Origin: Lucifuga dentata
Taxonomy: Eukaryota > Chordata > Actinopteri > Ophidiiformes > Bythitidae
Direction: 5' to 3'
DNA: 64,000 nt
NCBI GenBank assembly: GCA_014773175.1
Contig: VXCM01004991.1
Span: 1 to 64,000 of the forward strand
Both the position numbers and the translations under genes were made by a program. Numbering within the stretch: position 1 is the first letter of the stretch; every line of letters starts with the position of its first letter. The notes under the pieces were generated by a model, which worked only from the letters and a program-made list of their open reading frames with translations, had not been told where the DNA came from and ran no database searches. Positions 1 through 11,900 of the stretch are shown piece after piece.

Positions 1-188
1 TCATTTCCATTCATAAAGCTCGCTTCCACGGCGCTGCCATGTTGATGACGTCATACTCGGTAAGTCAGGGTAGATCATTTTGGTCTGAGTTTCCCAGCTG
101 GAACTCCGACTTCAAATGCCATTCCAAAGCATTTTTCCAAGTAAGAAGTCAGAAAAATCTGAGTTCCGAGGTCTGTCAAACACAGCAT
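1..188. mobile_element. Right end of a TIR element (family with ATGCTGCGTTC ends)
   Basis: Bases 1-188 are near identical to 63286-63476 at the other end of the window, including a GCTGCCATGTTGA stretch and a TCAGAAAAATCTGAG stretch, and both finish with ...CAGCAT. In the 63-kb copy the left end is ATGCTGCGTTC and the right end is its reverse complement, so this is a terminal-inverted-repeat element. Here only the right part is inside the window. No transposase is seen. Confidence 0.6.
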
Positions 189-549
189 TACTTATTGGAA
201 CAACCTTCCAAAGAATAAAAATACATGAAATTTTGAAAATAAATCTGCTACAGTCTGGTATCAACATGTCCTGGTCACAGCATATGTTCCATCTCTCCCG
301 CTCTACTCTCACCTGATTAGCTAATCAGGTGGGTTCACCTAGTCAAGATCTGGCGGGAACCAACTCCTGATAAAGTGAACACACCTGATTTAGCTTGTCA
401 GGTGAGGGTATAGCAGGGAGAGTTGGAATATATGCGATGCTGTGGATGGAGAACTCTAGGACTAACAAGCTCTATGACTAACAGGCTTAGTTGGAGCCCA
501 GTTGCCGTGTTGAAACTTATGGCTATAATTCCAATTTTGGCTCTTCTTA

Positions 550-1021
550 GAAAAATAATTTTTTCCTATCCTTTCAGACTGCCATTAGTTTCCGTTCATT
601 CCAGTACAATATTAAAATGAACATGTAGAGACTTGAAATGTGCATCAGATAAGTAATCCATCACAGCAAACACAATGTTTAGTCAATTTTTTGTCAAAAT
701 TACTTAATTTAATGATCCAATCTGGAGCTACACGGAAGAAAATGTATGCCTCCGCCAGAGAACATAGTTCCAGGAGAAGACGTCTTTTACGGAGGAATTA
801 AAAATGGCTGTGCCTTCTACAGTTAGTGCTTGTAGACAAAACATTGAATTTTAAGGTGTGTGTATCACCTGAACATTTGATTTTGAAAGATTAGAGGATT
901 TGGTAAAATAACAGGAAAACTAAAATATGGTTTTATGTTTTAGAAAATGTTTGGCAGTAACATAACGTCTACACGAGTAGTATTTATTTGGCTCAAATAT
1001 GCAAAATCCCCGGTCCTTTAA
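550..1021 (+). mobile_element. Divergent, 5'-truncated copy (A) of the TTAA inverted-repeat MITE
   Basis: The right-hand two thirds of the MITE family described at 48782-49338 can be followed here with many substitutions: the segment reading toward ATCCATCA, the GAACATTTGATTTTGAAAGATTA stretch (split over about 880-895), and an end of GGTCCTTTAA. The left inverted repeat is not recognisable. It is the oldest-looking copy in the window. Confidence 0.5.
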
Positions 1022-1834
1022 GGTATCAATTATTGTGAAAATTTAGAATATGATGGTTTTCATTATAAATAACTCACGACAGAATTATATTTTATAGTTA
1101 TTTGTCATTTTTGAGGTAGAAAAAATATTTGGGAGTACACAGTTAATCTTCATAAGGTGCCGCTGTATCACAGAAACAAAAAATAGAGAAAACGCAAAAG
1201 AAAAAGAGAGACAAAGAAGGATTAAAGCCGACTAGTACAGAGAGGAGAGAATGTCTATTAAAAATGGCTCCACCAGTAGTATTTATTTAAGTACTGGACC
1301 ATAATGATGGCTCATCGTTAAAACCACAGCAAGAAGCAGGAAACACCTCATTTCCTTGAGGAAAACTCCAGCCAGCTTTTTTCACATTGCCGAACAGTAC
1401 GTTTCTATTTTGACACTCAAATAGCAGTTTCAGCTGTTTTCTTATGACAGAATCGCCCACAGAGTGTTCCCAACAAACTCATTTCTTTTTATTTTTGGCC
1501 TCAAGGATAAACTAAATTCCTGTGTGGATTCTCAACACCCAAACTGTTTTCTCCGAAAGGTCTCAGTGAACCTGCTCATTCCAGACACCCAGATGGATAA
1601 AGATGGATAAAGACTCGGGTTTTGTTTGCATTGATGGTGACGGTAACTGAGGATGAGGAGCTAGTTCACGCTGAGATTAACTCTCACTAAACTCTTTTGT
1701 CTTTTTCAATTCATTATCTATTCTCTATATTTCTCATGAGAAACTTCACCAAAATTCATTTCAGTTTTGTTACACCTTAACCACATTGTATTTTTCCAGC
1801 ACTGCCTTTGATACCCTTTATTTTCTTTCCATAC

Positions 1835-3102
1835 CTGGCGTAGTTGGGCAGGAGAGACTGGTGGTCGTTCTGCAGAAGTCCTCTCATCTGGTTCAGGATG
1901 TCAAACCTCCAGTTGTCCAGAACCTGGGTCAGGTTGGCCACGCCCCGCATGTTCACCTTCTCAGCTGGGACAGAAAAATATAAATTCTCACATTTTTTCA
2001 AAAACACAGGATGAGAATTAATTTGGTTCCCTGCAAACTTCCATTTTCGGAAACATTACATGGTTTTTTAGCATCAACGAGGCACAACTAAGGCCTGTAA
2101 TGTCCTGTCCCTGAGGTCAAAACAAACTTTTCCGATTTTAAATCTTTTTCTCTAAATTAAGATCTAAAAAGTGATTTAATGATTAAAAGCTGTTTTCTCT
2201 GGAGTTTAAACATTGGCCAAAGGAGATGCTCTGTTGGTGAGTTTAAAATAAAAATGAAGCCTCTTGTGTCAGACACAACATGGGGCTTTCTTCACTTAAT
2301 ACATTAAATGAATATTACAACGATTGGGAAAATGTTTGCCTTGAAAGCCCAAAATGTTGTTCAGATTCAGTTACATTTTGGGAAATACTGTACATTTGTC
2401 CTGTACAGGCTAGCTTTTCTCAAAGACAAGAAGCAGAGAAACTATAAATGTAGCCTTTAAAGTGAAAATGTGTCCTAAAACTTATATGCATACAGCATCT
2501 AATAAGCAACTTAACTAATAAGCAATTAACAATAAGCAACTTAACTGGGTTTAGTTCACAGCAGTGATGAAGTTTAGCACAGATCTGATGCTGTTACAGG
2601 AGCTAGGCTAGCAGTTTCCCCTTGATTACAGTCTTTGTGCTAAGCTAGGCTGAGCTAGTTCAAAAACATATTGACGTTCTCATCTGTATTTCCTAAAACA
2701 TCCTTTAAGATTCATCATCATGTGATTTTGACTGTATTCTGACTTTACTTTGTCTGTTATTGATCTAAAACTTCTCTTTTTCATCAGGTCTGTCTTGACA
2801 AACAGGCTTTTAGTTTCGTGAGATCACACTAAAATAAAAAGGCCCAGTCACACATTTTAAAAACTTAGCATTAGCTGAATAGCGTGGTTGTAGTGTGATC
2901 TTTCACCTCTAGCTTGACATCATCATGATGAGCCCTGAACTTGACCTTTGACCCAGAGTAAACAGAGAGGGAAATCTGGAAGCTCACAGCCATCCCTGTA
3001 GTTCCAGTCATCTTTGGAGGTTGATGTCGGGCGTCGCCTCTGGGCCAGCACCGTTACCGCGGCAACAGCCAGTAACAGCAGCACACTCAGCTTGGGGGCC
3101 AT
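1835..3102 (-). CDS. 5' part of an unrecognised small secreted protein (2 exons visible)
   Basis: Two minus-strand exons join cleanly. Exon 1 is 3102..2988: it opens with [21 protein letters not shown], a textbook signal peptide with probable cleavage near residue 21, followed by a basic RRRP stretch and a DDWNYRDG segment, and ends at a GTGAGC donor. Exon 2 is 1964..1835: acceptor ...CCCAG, then a likely alpha-helical region ([11 protein letters not shown], then [16 protein letters not shown]), ending at a GTATGG donor. The exon 1 to exon 2 join keeps the frame and gives 81 complete codons. Exon 2 contains one N-glycosylation sequon (NLT). No further exon is evident between 1 and 1834, so the rest is probably beyond the left edge or in exons too small to recognise. 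I do not recognise the family. The signal peptide, the two consensus splice sites and the open frame argue that it is a real gene rather than chance. Confidence 0.6.
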
Positions 3103-3339
3103 AATCAGAACAGCACCTATGGGAGACCAGGTGGAATGGATGACAAAGTACATTAAAGGTTAAAAAGTTCCAAAAACAAGCTCCAAACTCTTGCAAAGTA
3201 TTTCTGAAGACTTTTCATTAAATTATAGGTACAGCTTATATTATTATCAGACAATAAATTAAAACTTTGACTGATTGTGATATGACATGTTTATCTCTCT
3301 GCTACTCCTGGTTCTACATAATTAGCAGGAAGTTCCTTA

Positions 3340-3465
3340 TTTCCCTTGAAAAATGCTCATCTAAGAGCCATGGCATCACCTGTGGTGTTTCCCAAGGCGC
3401 CATACTAGGCCCAATGCCCTTCAATAAATGCTGTACATATTTGTCAGGTCATTGTGTTTTCTGAA
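3340..3465 (+). mobile_element. Fragment of a non-LTR retrotransposon reverse transcriptase
   Basis: A short plus-strand frame reads SKSHGITCGVSQGAILGPMPFN. It matches the family-wide RT motif of LINE elements (GVPQGSILGPLLF) immediately before the catalytic block. Nothing else of the element is intact. Established: this motif is typical of L2, Rex and related LINE RTs. Inferred: it is a relic in the intergenic region between the first gene and ift70. Confidence 0.55.
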
Positions 3466-4422
3466 ATATCATGTTTTCTATTTTGACTTTTTTTTCTCAA
3501 ATGAGTTTGCCAATTTGTCATCTTCTATAACAGATGTGCGAGATATTTTTTCAATTATTATTTTTGCCCATAACTATTTTCAGATATTACTACAGTTTAA
3601 CTTAGCAATTACTTGCATTGTAACACAGTTATCAATCCTAATAAACCAGGGAAGGAAAGAGGAAATCAAAGTGTTTTTTTGTTGTTTTTTTTTTGGCTAT
3701 TCTACTGGTCCAAACTTCTAACACTTCCTTGCATGTCAGTTTGTGAAACAGGCAAAGCCGAGGCTCAAGTCTCTGCTCCTACAGCGACTTTTTTTAGAAA
3801 TGAATCCAAGCAGCAGTCAGTGAGCGAATACAAAAACTGATCTGACAGAGTAACTCTGAACTCAAAGAGGAGAGCTGCAGAGGTATGCAGAGTGCAAACT
3901 ACCTCACCTCTGCCTCACCTCACATTTACCCACAAAGTTAGATCAGTCAAAATCAGTCCAGTACTTTGTATATTTTGTACATTAACACAAGCAAACTATT
4001 ATATTATATTTTGTACATTACTACAAGTAACACACTCATAGTTTACCACAAGTAAATTATGGGTGTCTTAAAACCGTCACTATTTAGTTTAACCAATGAG
4101 TTAAATGCGATGCATGAAGCATCGGTGTTGTTGCTATGGTTACATGTCGTTTAGTAAACAGCACTGAGTGCTGATTTGAAACAGCTGAACACAACTCCTG
4201 TATTTTTGAGATGTTCTAATAAATAGTTTTAATGAAAATCTGACTGACTCACATACATATACTGTACTCATCACCTAATGGCTATACTTACCAGCACAGC
4301 CTTCCAAATACCTGTAATATTCCTTTAAACACATGTCTATATAGCACAGGTATGCATACTTAATCACGTGTCCTCAAACACAAAAACATACACAGTTAGA
4401 ATGAGATCATGCTTGTAGATAG

Positions 4423-4425
<3 letters not shown>

Positions 4426-4453
<28 letters not shown>

Positions 4454-5039
4454 AGGATGAATTCACAGTGTTTTTTTNTTCTCTCTCTCTCTCTCTCTCT
4501 CTCTCTCAGGATGAATTCACAGTGTTTTTTTTGTTTTTTTTTGTTTTTTTTTGTCAACCAGAAATCCCATCAGTTCTAATCTTCACTCAATCTGGCAACC
4601 ATGAAATAAGTTCAGCCCTCTGTTGAAAGAACTTGAAGAATTACAAAAATTTCCCAGAGCCATTTAATATTTAAAGGGCAGATGCTTTATTCAAAGTCAT
4701 GCACAACATTAATGAAACAGTCCCACTCAGTTTCCTCTTGAGCATGCACTCATATTCCTCATGATTTTATTTATTGTATTTTTTAATGTATTTTGATGGT
4801 AGCAATAAAGAAATTCTAACATGCTCCCACTAAGATGTAGCAGTACAGATCCCTTCCTTTTCTCATGTATGAAACTGAAAATAATTCATTAATTAACCCA
4901 CATTATTAATTTTGTAAATATATACATATAATTTGATTTTCTGCACGTACCTGTTTAATACAGCTCCTCAACTGCAACGCTTCACAATAGTCTGTAAAGG
5001 AGGCAGCAACAGGCATGCAAAAAGTACAGAAAGAGTGAT

Positions 5040-5085
<46 letters not shown>

Positions 5086-5180
5086 CACCCTTATGGCACA
5101 CAAGCCTGCATGCTCAAGCACACACACACACAAAATACTTCCACTCAAAATTCCAAACGGACACAAGCAGGCTCACGCAA

Positions 5181-5220
<40 letters not shown>

Positions 5221-5485
5221 GTCAAAACACACTGAATCAACCAAGGTGCTGGAGTTTCATGTCAAATCTCAACCTCACTGTTCTGACCACTGGGCCTCCA
5301 TAATGATGAGTGGGTGCTCTGTGTGTGTGTGTGCGNTGTGTGTGTGTGTGTGTGTGTGGTCTTTCTTTCTTTCTTTCTTTTTTTTTTGACCTTTGGATGA
5401 AGGCATATCCTTCAAAAAGTAGATCATTGTAGGATTATAACCAGTCAGTGCTTGTGCTCTATTATTATGTGAAAGCCAAATGTAA

Positions 5486-5537
<52 letters not shown>

Positions 5538-5557
5538 AAAGTGACATTTGATAAANA

Positions 5558-5605
<48 letters not shown>

Positions 5606-5608
5606 AAA
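4426..5608. repeat. Microsatellite cluster with assembly joins
   Basis: Contains (CT)n at about 4426-4453 and again 4481-4507, (AG)n at 5047-5081, (AC)n at 5183-5218, (GT)n at 5321-5358 and (GAAA)n at 5488-5539 and 5557-5607. Single N bases at 4478, 5336 and 5556 sit between repeated flanks. The CT tract plus the unique CAGGATGAATTCACAGTG tail appears on both sides of 4478, and the GAAA tract plus GTGACATTTGATAAA on both sides of 5556. The second copy is therefore likely an unmerged contig overlap. Confidence 0.8.
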
Positions 5609-5700
5609 GTGACATTTGATAAAGTTGTAGTGTTGAGTTATTCTCCAACTTCATTGGCTGTTACATACGTCCGTCAAACTCTTGATTTCCGGTCTTTGCT

Positions 5701-5713
5701 GTTGCTTAGTAAC
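5701..5713 (+). promoter_or_regulatory. X-box (RFX site) upstream of ift70
   Basis: GTTGCTTAGTAAC matches the X-box consensus RYYNYY-N(1-3)-RRNRAC at every position with a one-base spacer. It lies about 150 bp upstream of the ift70 start codon. RFX transcription factors use X-boxes close to the start of ciliary and IFT genes, so both motif and position fit. Binding is inferred, not shown. Confidence 0.6.
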
Positions 5714-5824
5714 CGTTCCTATGCGGCCAGTCCGTCGCTGGAGGAAAACATGAGCTAGCTAGATGCTATAGTTAACTTTCTGTAAAACAGAAAGTTTTAC
5801 GGAATTTATAATTGTTAACTTCAC

Positions 5825-5862
5825 TTTTTTTTTTTTTTTTTTNTTTTTTTTTTTTTTTTTTT
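5825..5862 (+). repeat. Poly-T tract with a single N, just 5' of the ift70 start codon
   Basis: About 18 T, one N, and a further 19 T end 4 bases before the ATG at 5867. The symmetrical arrangement around the N suggests an unresolved homopolymer. The true length is unknown, and the tract would lie in the 5' UTR or at the transcription start. Confidence 0.7.
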
Positions 5863-5866
5863 AACA

Positions 5867-8512
5867 ATGACGACTATAAAAGACGGCGAGCACACGGCTA
5901 CAATCTACAAACTGGTGAGAATAATGTTGGTTTAGCTGAGAGAGGTTAGCGTTAGCCTCTTAGCTCAGTGTTAGCTTCTGAAACTGCTTTGAAATCATCC
6001 AAATTATTTTTTCATCGCTCATCTAGATGTACTCACATCCAGACCACTCTCAATAACGTTACCTTTCCGAAATTGTGAAACTTTGGTGGTAAATTCGGCA
6101 TATATGTAACAGGACAAGCACTTTGTATATCTGTAATATCTCAACTTTTAATAATGATATCCCGCATTATTCAGTGTTCTCTTATCCAGTTTAACTAACG
6201 TCGTATTGCTGCAGACAGTTACTGTGTGGCAGCTGTTGTATGTCAGAAAGTAAAGAGTAATAAATAAAAAATAAAGCTATCTTATTTCTAATTTTATCTG
6301 TCTCCCTTTCACAGATTAAAGATAGTCAGTATAGAGAAGCAATTCACATTCTTAGCAACCAGCTTCAAAAACACATGAAGGTAAGTATGTTTGTTCATTT
6401 ATTTAAAACAAAAACAAACAAAAACAAACAAAAAAAAAAATAGAGGATATCTGCTGATCCTGCAAAAATATCAAGGTAAAAATTCATTAAAAGTCATTAC
6501 ACTTGATTTTGAGATGCCATGAAGTGCCGTGTTGACAATGAGGTGAACATCAACATAAATGTTTAACAACCTTTCACAGGTTAAGTGGGTATAGAAGATG
6601 AACTAATGGATGGATAATAAAACAATTTCCATCCTAAATTAGAAAAAATATGTCTTAGAATTGCTTATTTTGCCTGCCCAACAGTCAAACTAAATTTAAC
6701 AGTAATCAAAATAACAGGGTAAGAAATGGAGAAAAGCAAGAATATGCTCACATTTTAACAAGGTCTAACCAGCATGTTTTAATGCATCACATTGTATTCA
6801 AGTGTCAAGACACTTTTACGGTTTCCAATACATCATCAAGAAACCTAGCAAAATAACAAGGCATTCTCTTGAGCATAGTGAGTGAGATGTAATTTAAAAT
6901 GTGGCCTGAATAACCTAGATTCATCAGCATGGCTATTTTCCTCCAAAACTTTCTCATTTAAAACAACAAGAATGGATATACATTTGGGATTCTTCATTCA
7001 TGCTGTCATATATTCCTGTGCTGCTCCTAAGATCAATTGTTGAATTGTCAAAAAAATAAGACAGGTGCATCCATCAGGCCATGGTCAAGGCAAATGTCAG
7101 CGTCAGACCATTTGGAAGAGAGTGACATGAACAGAGGCTGTTAAAGTGGAGAAAGATTTTCTGTGAAATGTGATTTACACAAAATGTATTATTTTAAACT
7201 TTTCTTTCTCGATAAATGATGGCTTCATTGTGCATGTATTTAAAGAACAAAAACAAGAATTACTGCCTCTTTAGCCAACCATTGATTAAAAACCTTCCAG
7301 CATTGGTTTATATTGCTTTATATTTTGTCTTTAAAAAACAAAAATCACATTTCACTCTATGATACCCACAGACAGACAGTAGATTATTGCTAGATTTTTG
7401 TGAGTTTGAGTGAGGCCAGTATTTTTCTCACACTGACCTCGACATAACAAAAACAGCAGAGGCTCTGCTGAAGGTCTGCAGCTCGTCATCTGACTCTTAC
7501 TTTTAATTTTGTCTCAGTCCAGGGCGGCCTTGTCTCTGCTGGGCTACTGCTACTACCACATCCAGGATTTCACCAGTGCTGCAGAGAGCTACGAGCAGCT
7601 CACCCAGCTGCACCCTGAGGTGGAGGAGTACAAGCTACACTATGCTCAGTCCCTGTACAAAGCCTGTGCTTATGCTGAGGCCACCAAGGCCACATTCATG
7701 CTGGACAACACCAACAGTCACACCAAGGTACAGACACACATCATGCTGCTGGCAGGTGAAAACCTCACATCTCCCAAATGTCAAAGGTTTATCAGCTCCA
7801 TTAAGAGACGCAATCTTGTTTTATAAGGATCTAAAAGTGTTTCAGGTCCAGGTGTTCTATGCCTGCTTAGAATCACAAATTAATGGACCATACCGGTGAT
7901 TTGCATGTTTGAGCCTAAGAAATACAACAATGACATGCTACATTACTGCCAGCTATTTTCCAAAACATAAAATGGTATTTCAATTAACATACTGATGCAG
8001 CAGAAAATTTTAGAAAAATTTTTCCTACCTGCCAGACTGTTCTCAGTGAACATTTGAGTTTGAAAGATGATAGGATTTGGCAAAATATGGTTTGGAAAAA
8101 TGGATGGAAGTAATGCAACGTGTATGCAAACAGACAAATGTCCAAAATCTCCTGTATGGTCCTTTAAGAACTACTCCACCTTGCTTAGACAGATTTTTTT
8201 TTAAACTCTGTTACTACCACTGTTGCACACTTTTCATCACTGAGAGCATCGGCTCATTTTTTTAGTCGTAGCACATCGCACAGAGGTTTTCAAGTAAATG
8301 ATACAAGACATAAATTAACTGTGAATGGAACTTGTTTTTGTTTGATGAAGTAATATCGAACAAAGACCAAAAATCTGCCATCAGACTGAGTTAGAGTTCA
8401 TGTTGTTGACAGCAAAAAGTTTTAAACTTCATGTTAGACCTTGCTACTCCTACTCCTGACAGTGAAAGCAGCACTTGGCGTGTTGTGTGTTGTTTTACCT
8501 TCAGTTTCCCCT

Positions 8513-8546
<34 letters not shown>

Positions 8547-8925
8547 NCTCCGGCACAGATGGTCAAGCTGCAAGCTGCTATCAAATACGGCGAGGAAGAT
8601 TACTCCGCTGCCAAGGTGACCACCTCCCACACATTATCTGTTAATATATACAAATTATACTATTTCTGTTCCACATCATGACAGTTTTGAATCATTGTTA
8701 TCTGCAGCCAAATGCATACATCCATTCATTTTGTCTGTGTGTGTGTTCTTGTGTGTGTATGTGTGTGTAGTCACTGTTGGACCAGCTTCCTGAGGACGAC
8801 CAAGACTACAACTACAATATGGGCTGTTTGCTGTACCAAGACATGGAGTATGAGGAGGCCTGCAAGAAGTTCATGTCTGCCATGCAGGTGCTGGGATACC
8901 AGCCAGGTAGTCATCTAAACACACA

Positions 8926-8974
<49 letters not shown>

Positions 8975-11900
8975 TGTGATTGACTTCTGTATTTTCATGT
9001 CGTACATATTTGTCGTTACGCTCAACCTCAACTTTATTATTTTATCTAAAGAAGTTCAGGCTTCAGACTTTGGAGACTTGGAGGAGATTTTAAGGAGATA
9101 TTTATTTAGGCTATCAGATCAAAGGAAAAATGACTTGACCTTCGTCCTTACCGTTAAACTCCATCTTTTTATTGTGTCTTTCTGTCCCTGCGCTCTCTCA
9201 GCGTTGTCCTACAACATAGCCCTGTGTTACTACAGCCTGAGGAACTACCCACAGGCCCTCAAATACATCGCGGAGATCATCGAACGAGGAATCAGCGAAC
9301 ATCCAGGTAAAACACCTCAGCTACATCCTAATGTGACTACTGCTTCTATTGTAGTGAATTAAATAAACAGCCTTATATTCATTATATTCTTCAGTCTGAA
9401 TGATGTTGCTATCATCCATCTAATGTCAGTTGAATTAAAATTTAGCTTCAGTTTGTGATAAACTAGTATTGTACCTTTAGAAAATGTAGTAAATATTAAG
9501 TATAACCTGCACAGACATACTATTTCATGAATTGGGGGATTTATTTTTGACCTACATGGTACTTCTTTGTGCCAGAGCTGAGTGTCGGGATGACGACTGA
9601 GGGCATCGAAGTCCGCAGCGTGGGCAACACGCTGGTGCTGCACGAGACGGCCCTGATCGAAGCCTTCAACCTCAAAGCCGCCATCGAGTACCAGCTGAAA
9701 AACTGTAAGACATCACTCAGTGCCTCAGCGGGTTCTGAAACTTAGTGTGTAGCATCAAAACAGGACAAGAGACGCTGACAGGAAGACGGTCGAGCATATA
9801 TAACAAATGCATCATATAGCAATGAACCCCCAGCACATTATGAATGAAAGCTTAGAGTGAAGACTAATGGGAGCGTTTCCAAAGAGGTTTAAGTTTGCAG
9901 ATAGAGAAGATCGTGTTTTTTTAAGTTGTGAGGCGTTATAGAGTCTTCTCAGCAAATACTTGACAGATCGCAGCATGCAAGAATTGGCCGAGTTTATCCA
10001 TCCAGACATGCACATTCCTTACAATATATTTCACACCTAATTTGAACAGTTCAGTGCTCAAATTCATGTTAAGTGACTGTGTCTCTAAAAATCTATAGAT
10101 TTTTCTGGTGAGTCTCATAAGATTGTGATGAGAAATCTACAGACAGTCCATGTTTGAATATTTCTTGTCATTAATCTTATTATTAATCGGGTTGTGTGAC
10201 AAACCAGTTCTGTGTGCGCTGTTGAAGGGATGAGTGTGTTCAACAGAGCCATGTGTGACACAATTTCACATGATTCAGCCCAAAATCTGGTTACTTATGT
10301 ATGTTAAGAACAAAATCTTCTAACATGCATTCTAAATCTGGATACAAAGTGGAACAGAGAGATGAGAGGAAAGCAGAGCTTATTTCGATTTGAAGAAAGT
10401 GCCTGGTAACTTTTTTTTTTTTTTTTNTTTTTTTTTTTTTTTGTTCAAGTTTTGACATATTATTAGACCAAAGCTTCACAAGAAGATCACAGGAAGTTCA
10501 GGAGCAAAAAACACCTGGTTTTTGAAAAGGACAGGAATTATATCACCGGCACAATGTCGTTAACTCAGACAGGATGAGTCGGTTGAGGCAGAATTTAAAG
10601 CCAGACGTGTGATATTAAATCAACAACATTTGACAACAGCACCATGAAAGTTTCCATTGAAATTCAGGTTAAAAAATTATCATTTTAAAAAGTAAAGCAT
10701 TCATGTGTTCTCACGGAATGTTAATTATATTTGATATTTCAGACTAATAAAACATTTCAGAAATTAGTACCTCATAAATCATCAATATCCCAATCAAATT
10801 ACAAAATGAATTTATAAAAACTAATTAATTGTATTTAAAGGACCATACCACCCATTTTGCATGTTTGAGCCTAATATGTTCAATTTTCATACATGTAANA
10901 TTTAAAGGACCATACCACCCATTTTGCATGTTTGAGCCTAATATGTTCAATTTTCATACATGTAAGGTTTCTGATGGTCATTTCCCAAAGCATACTACTG
11001 GAACTGTGAATTAAAAATGTTTTTCCTACCTTCCATACCTCCATTGGTTTCAGTTCATTCTGCTACTAAAATCAACTTGTTGGTACTTGAAACGTTCTTG
11101 GGATAGGTAATCCATCATCACCAACAAGACGTGTATTCAGGGTTTTTTAGAAGTTATGTAATTTTAGCGTTTAAGCGCAATAAAAAGCGTGGAGTGAATG
11201 TATGCCTCCACCGGGGAATATAGTCCCAAAAGAAGACCTGTGTTTATGGAAAAATTTAAAGGACTGTGACTTCATAAGGCTGTGTAACTATTAGCAGGAG
11301 AAACATGGATTTTTAAGGTGGGTGTATCACTTGAATATTTGATTTTGAAAGATTAAGAGATTTTGCAAAATATCAGGAAAGCTGAAATACGGTTTTATCC
11401 TTTGGGAAATGATTGTCAGTCACGTAACATGTATGAAAATTAAATATATTAGGCTCAAACTCAAACATGCAAAATAGGTGGTATGGTCCTTTAAAAAAAA
11501 TTCTCTGACAGCTTGTTGTGACAAAACTCTGTGCAGGATGTAAGAGGAGCTCTTGTTTGATATCACATGAGCGTACACAGCCTTTAAATCCCACGGTGGA
11601 TTCCTAAAGTTTTATCACACGTCCCCTGTGTGTTGCATAAACGTGTTACATGCATAAATACTTTAGAACCATGTGAAGGCACTCCAAATGCTCAACTTCC
11701 TACTTTGTACTTCTACTGGTTTCTAAAGAGGCTTTGAGAGTCTCTCAGTCTTAATGCTGATTCAAACAATCTGCACCCTGCCAAGAAAAGTCTGCAGGAG
11801 ACGCACCGACATGCACTAAGATGAACTGTTGTCTTTTTTTTCCTTTCACATTTTATTTTCTTATGGATTCCTGCAGTGGAAGCAGCTCAGGAGGCTTTGA

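Larger units (their letters stand above)
3103..5700. other. Intergenic region between the first gene and ift70
   Basis: This stretch has no coding exon that I can support. It holds the LINE fragment at 3340-3465, an AT-rich part with short ORFs that look random, and a dense block of simple repeats from 4.4 to 5.6 kb. The flanking genes are transcribed divergently, so both promoters should lie here. Confidence 0.5.

Noticed and set aside
5046..5218. ORFs across (AG)n and (AC)n repeats
   Set aside because: Translations of microsatellites (RERERE, HTHTHT) with no coding evidence.
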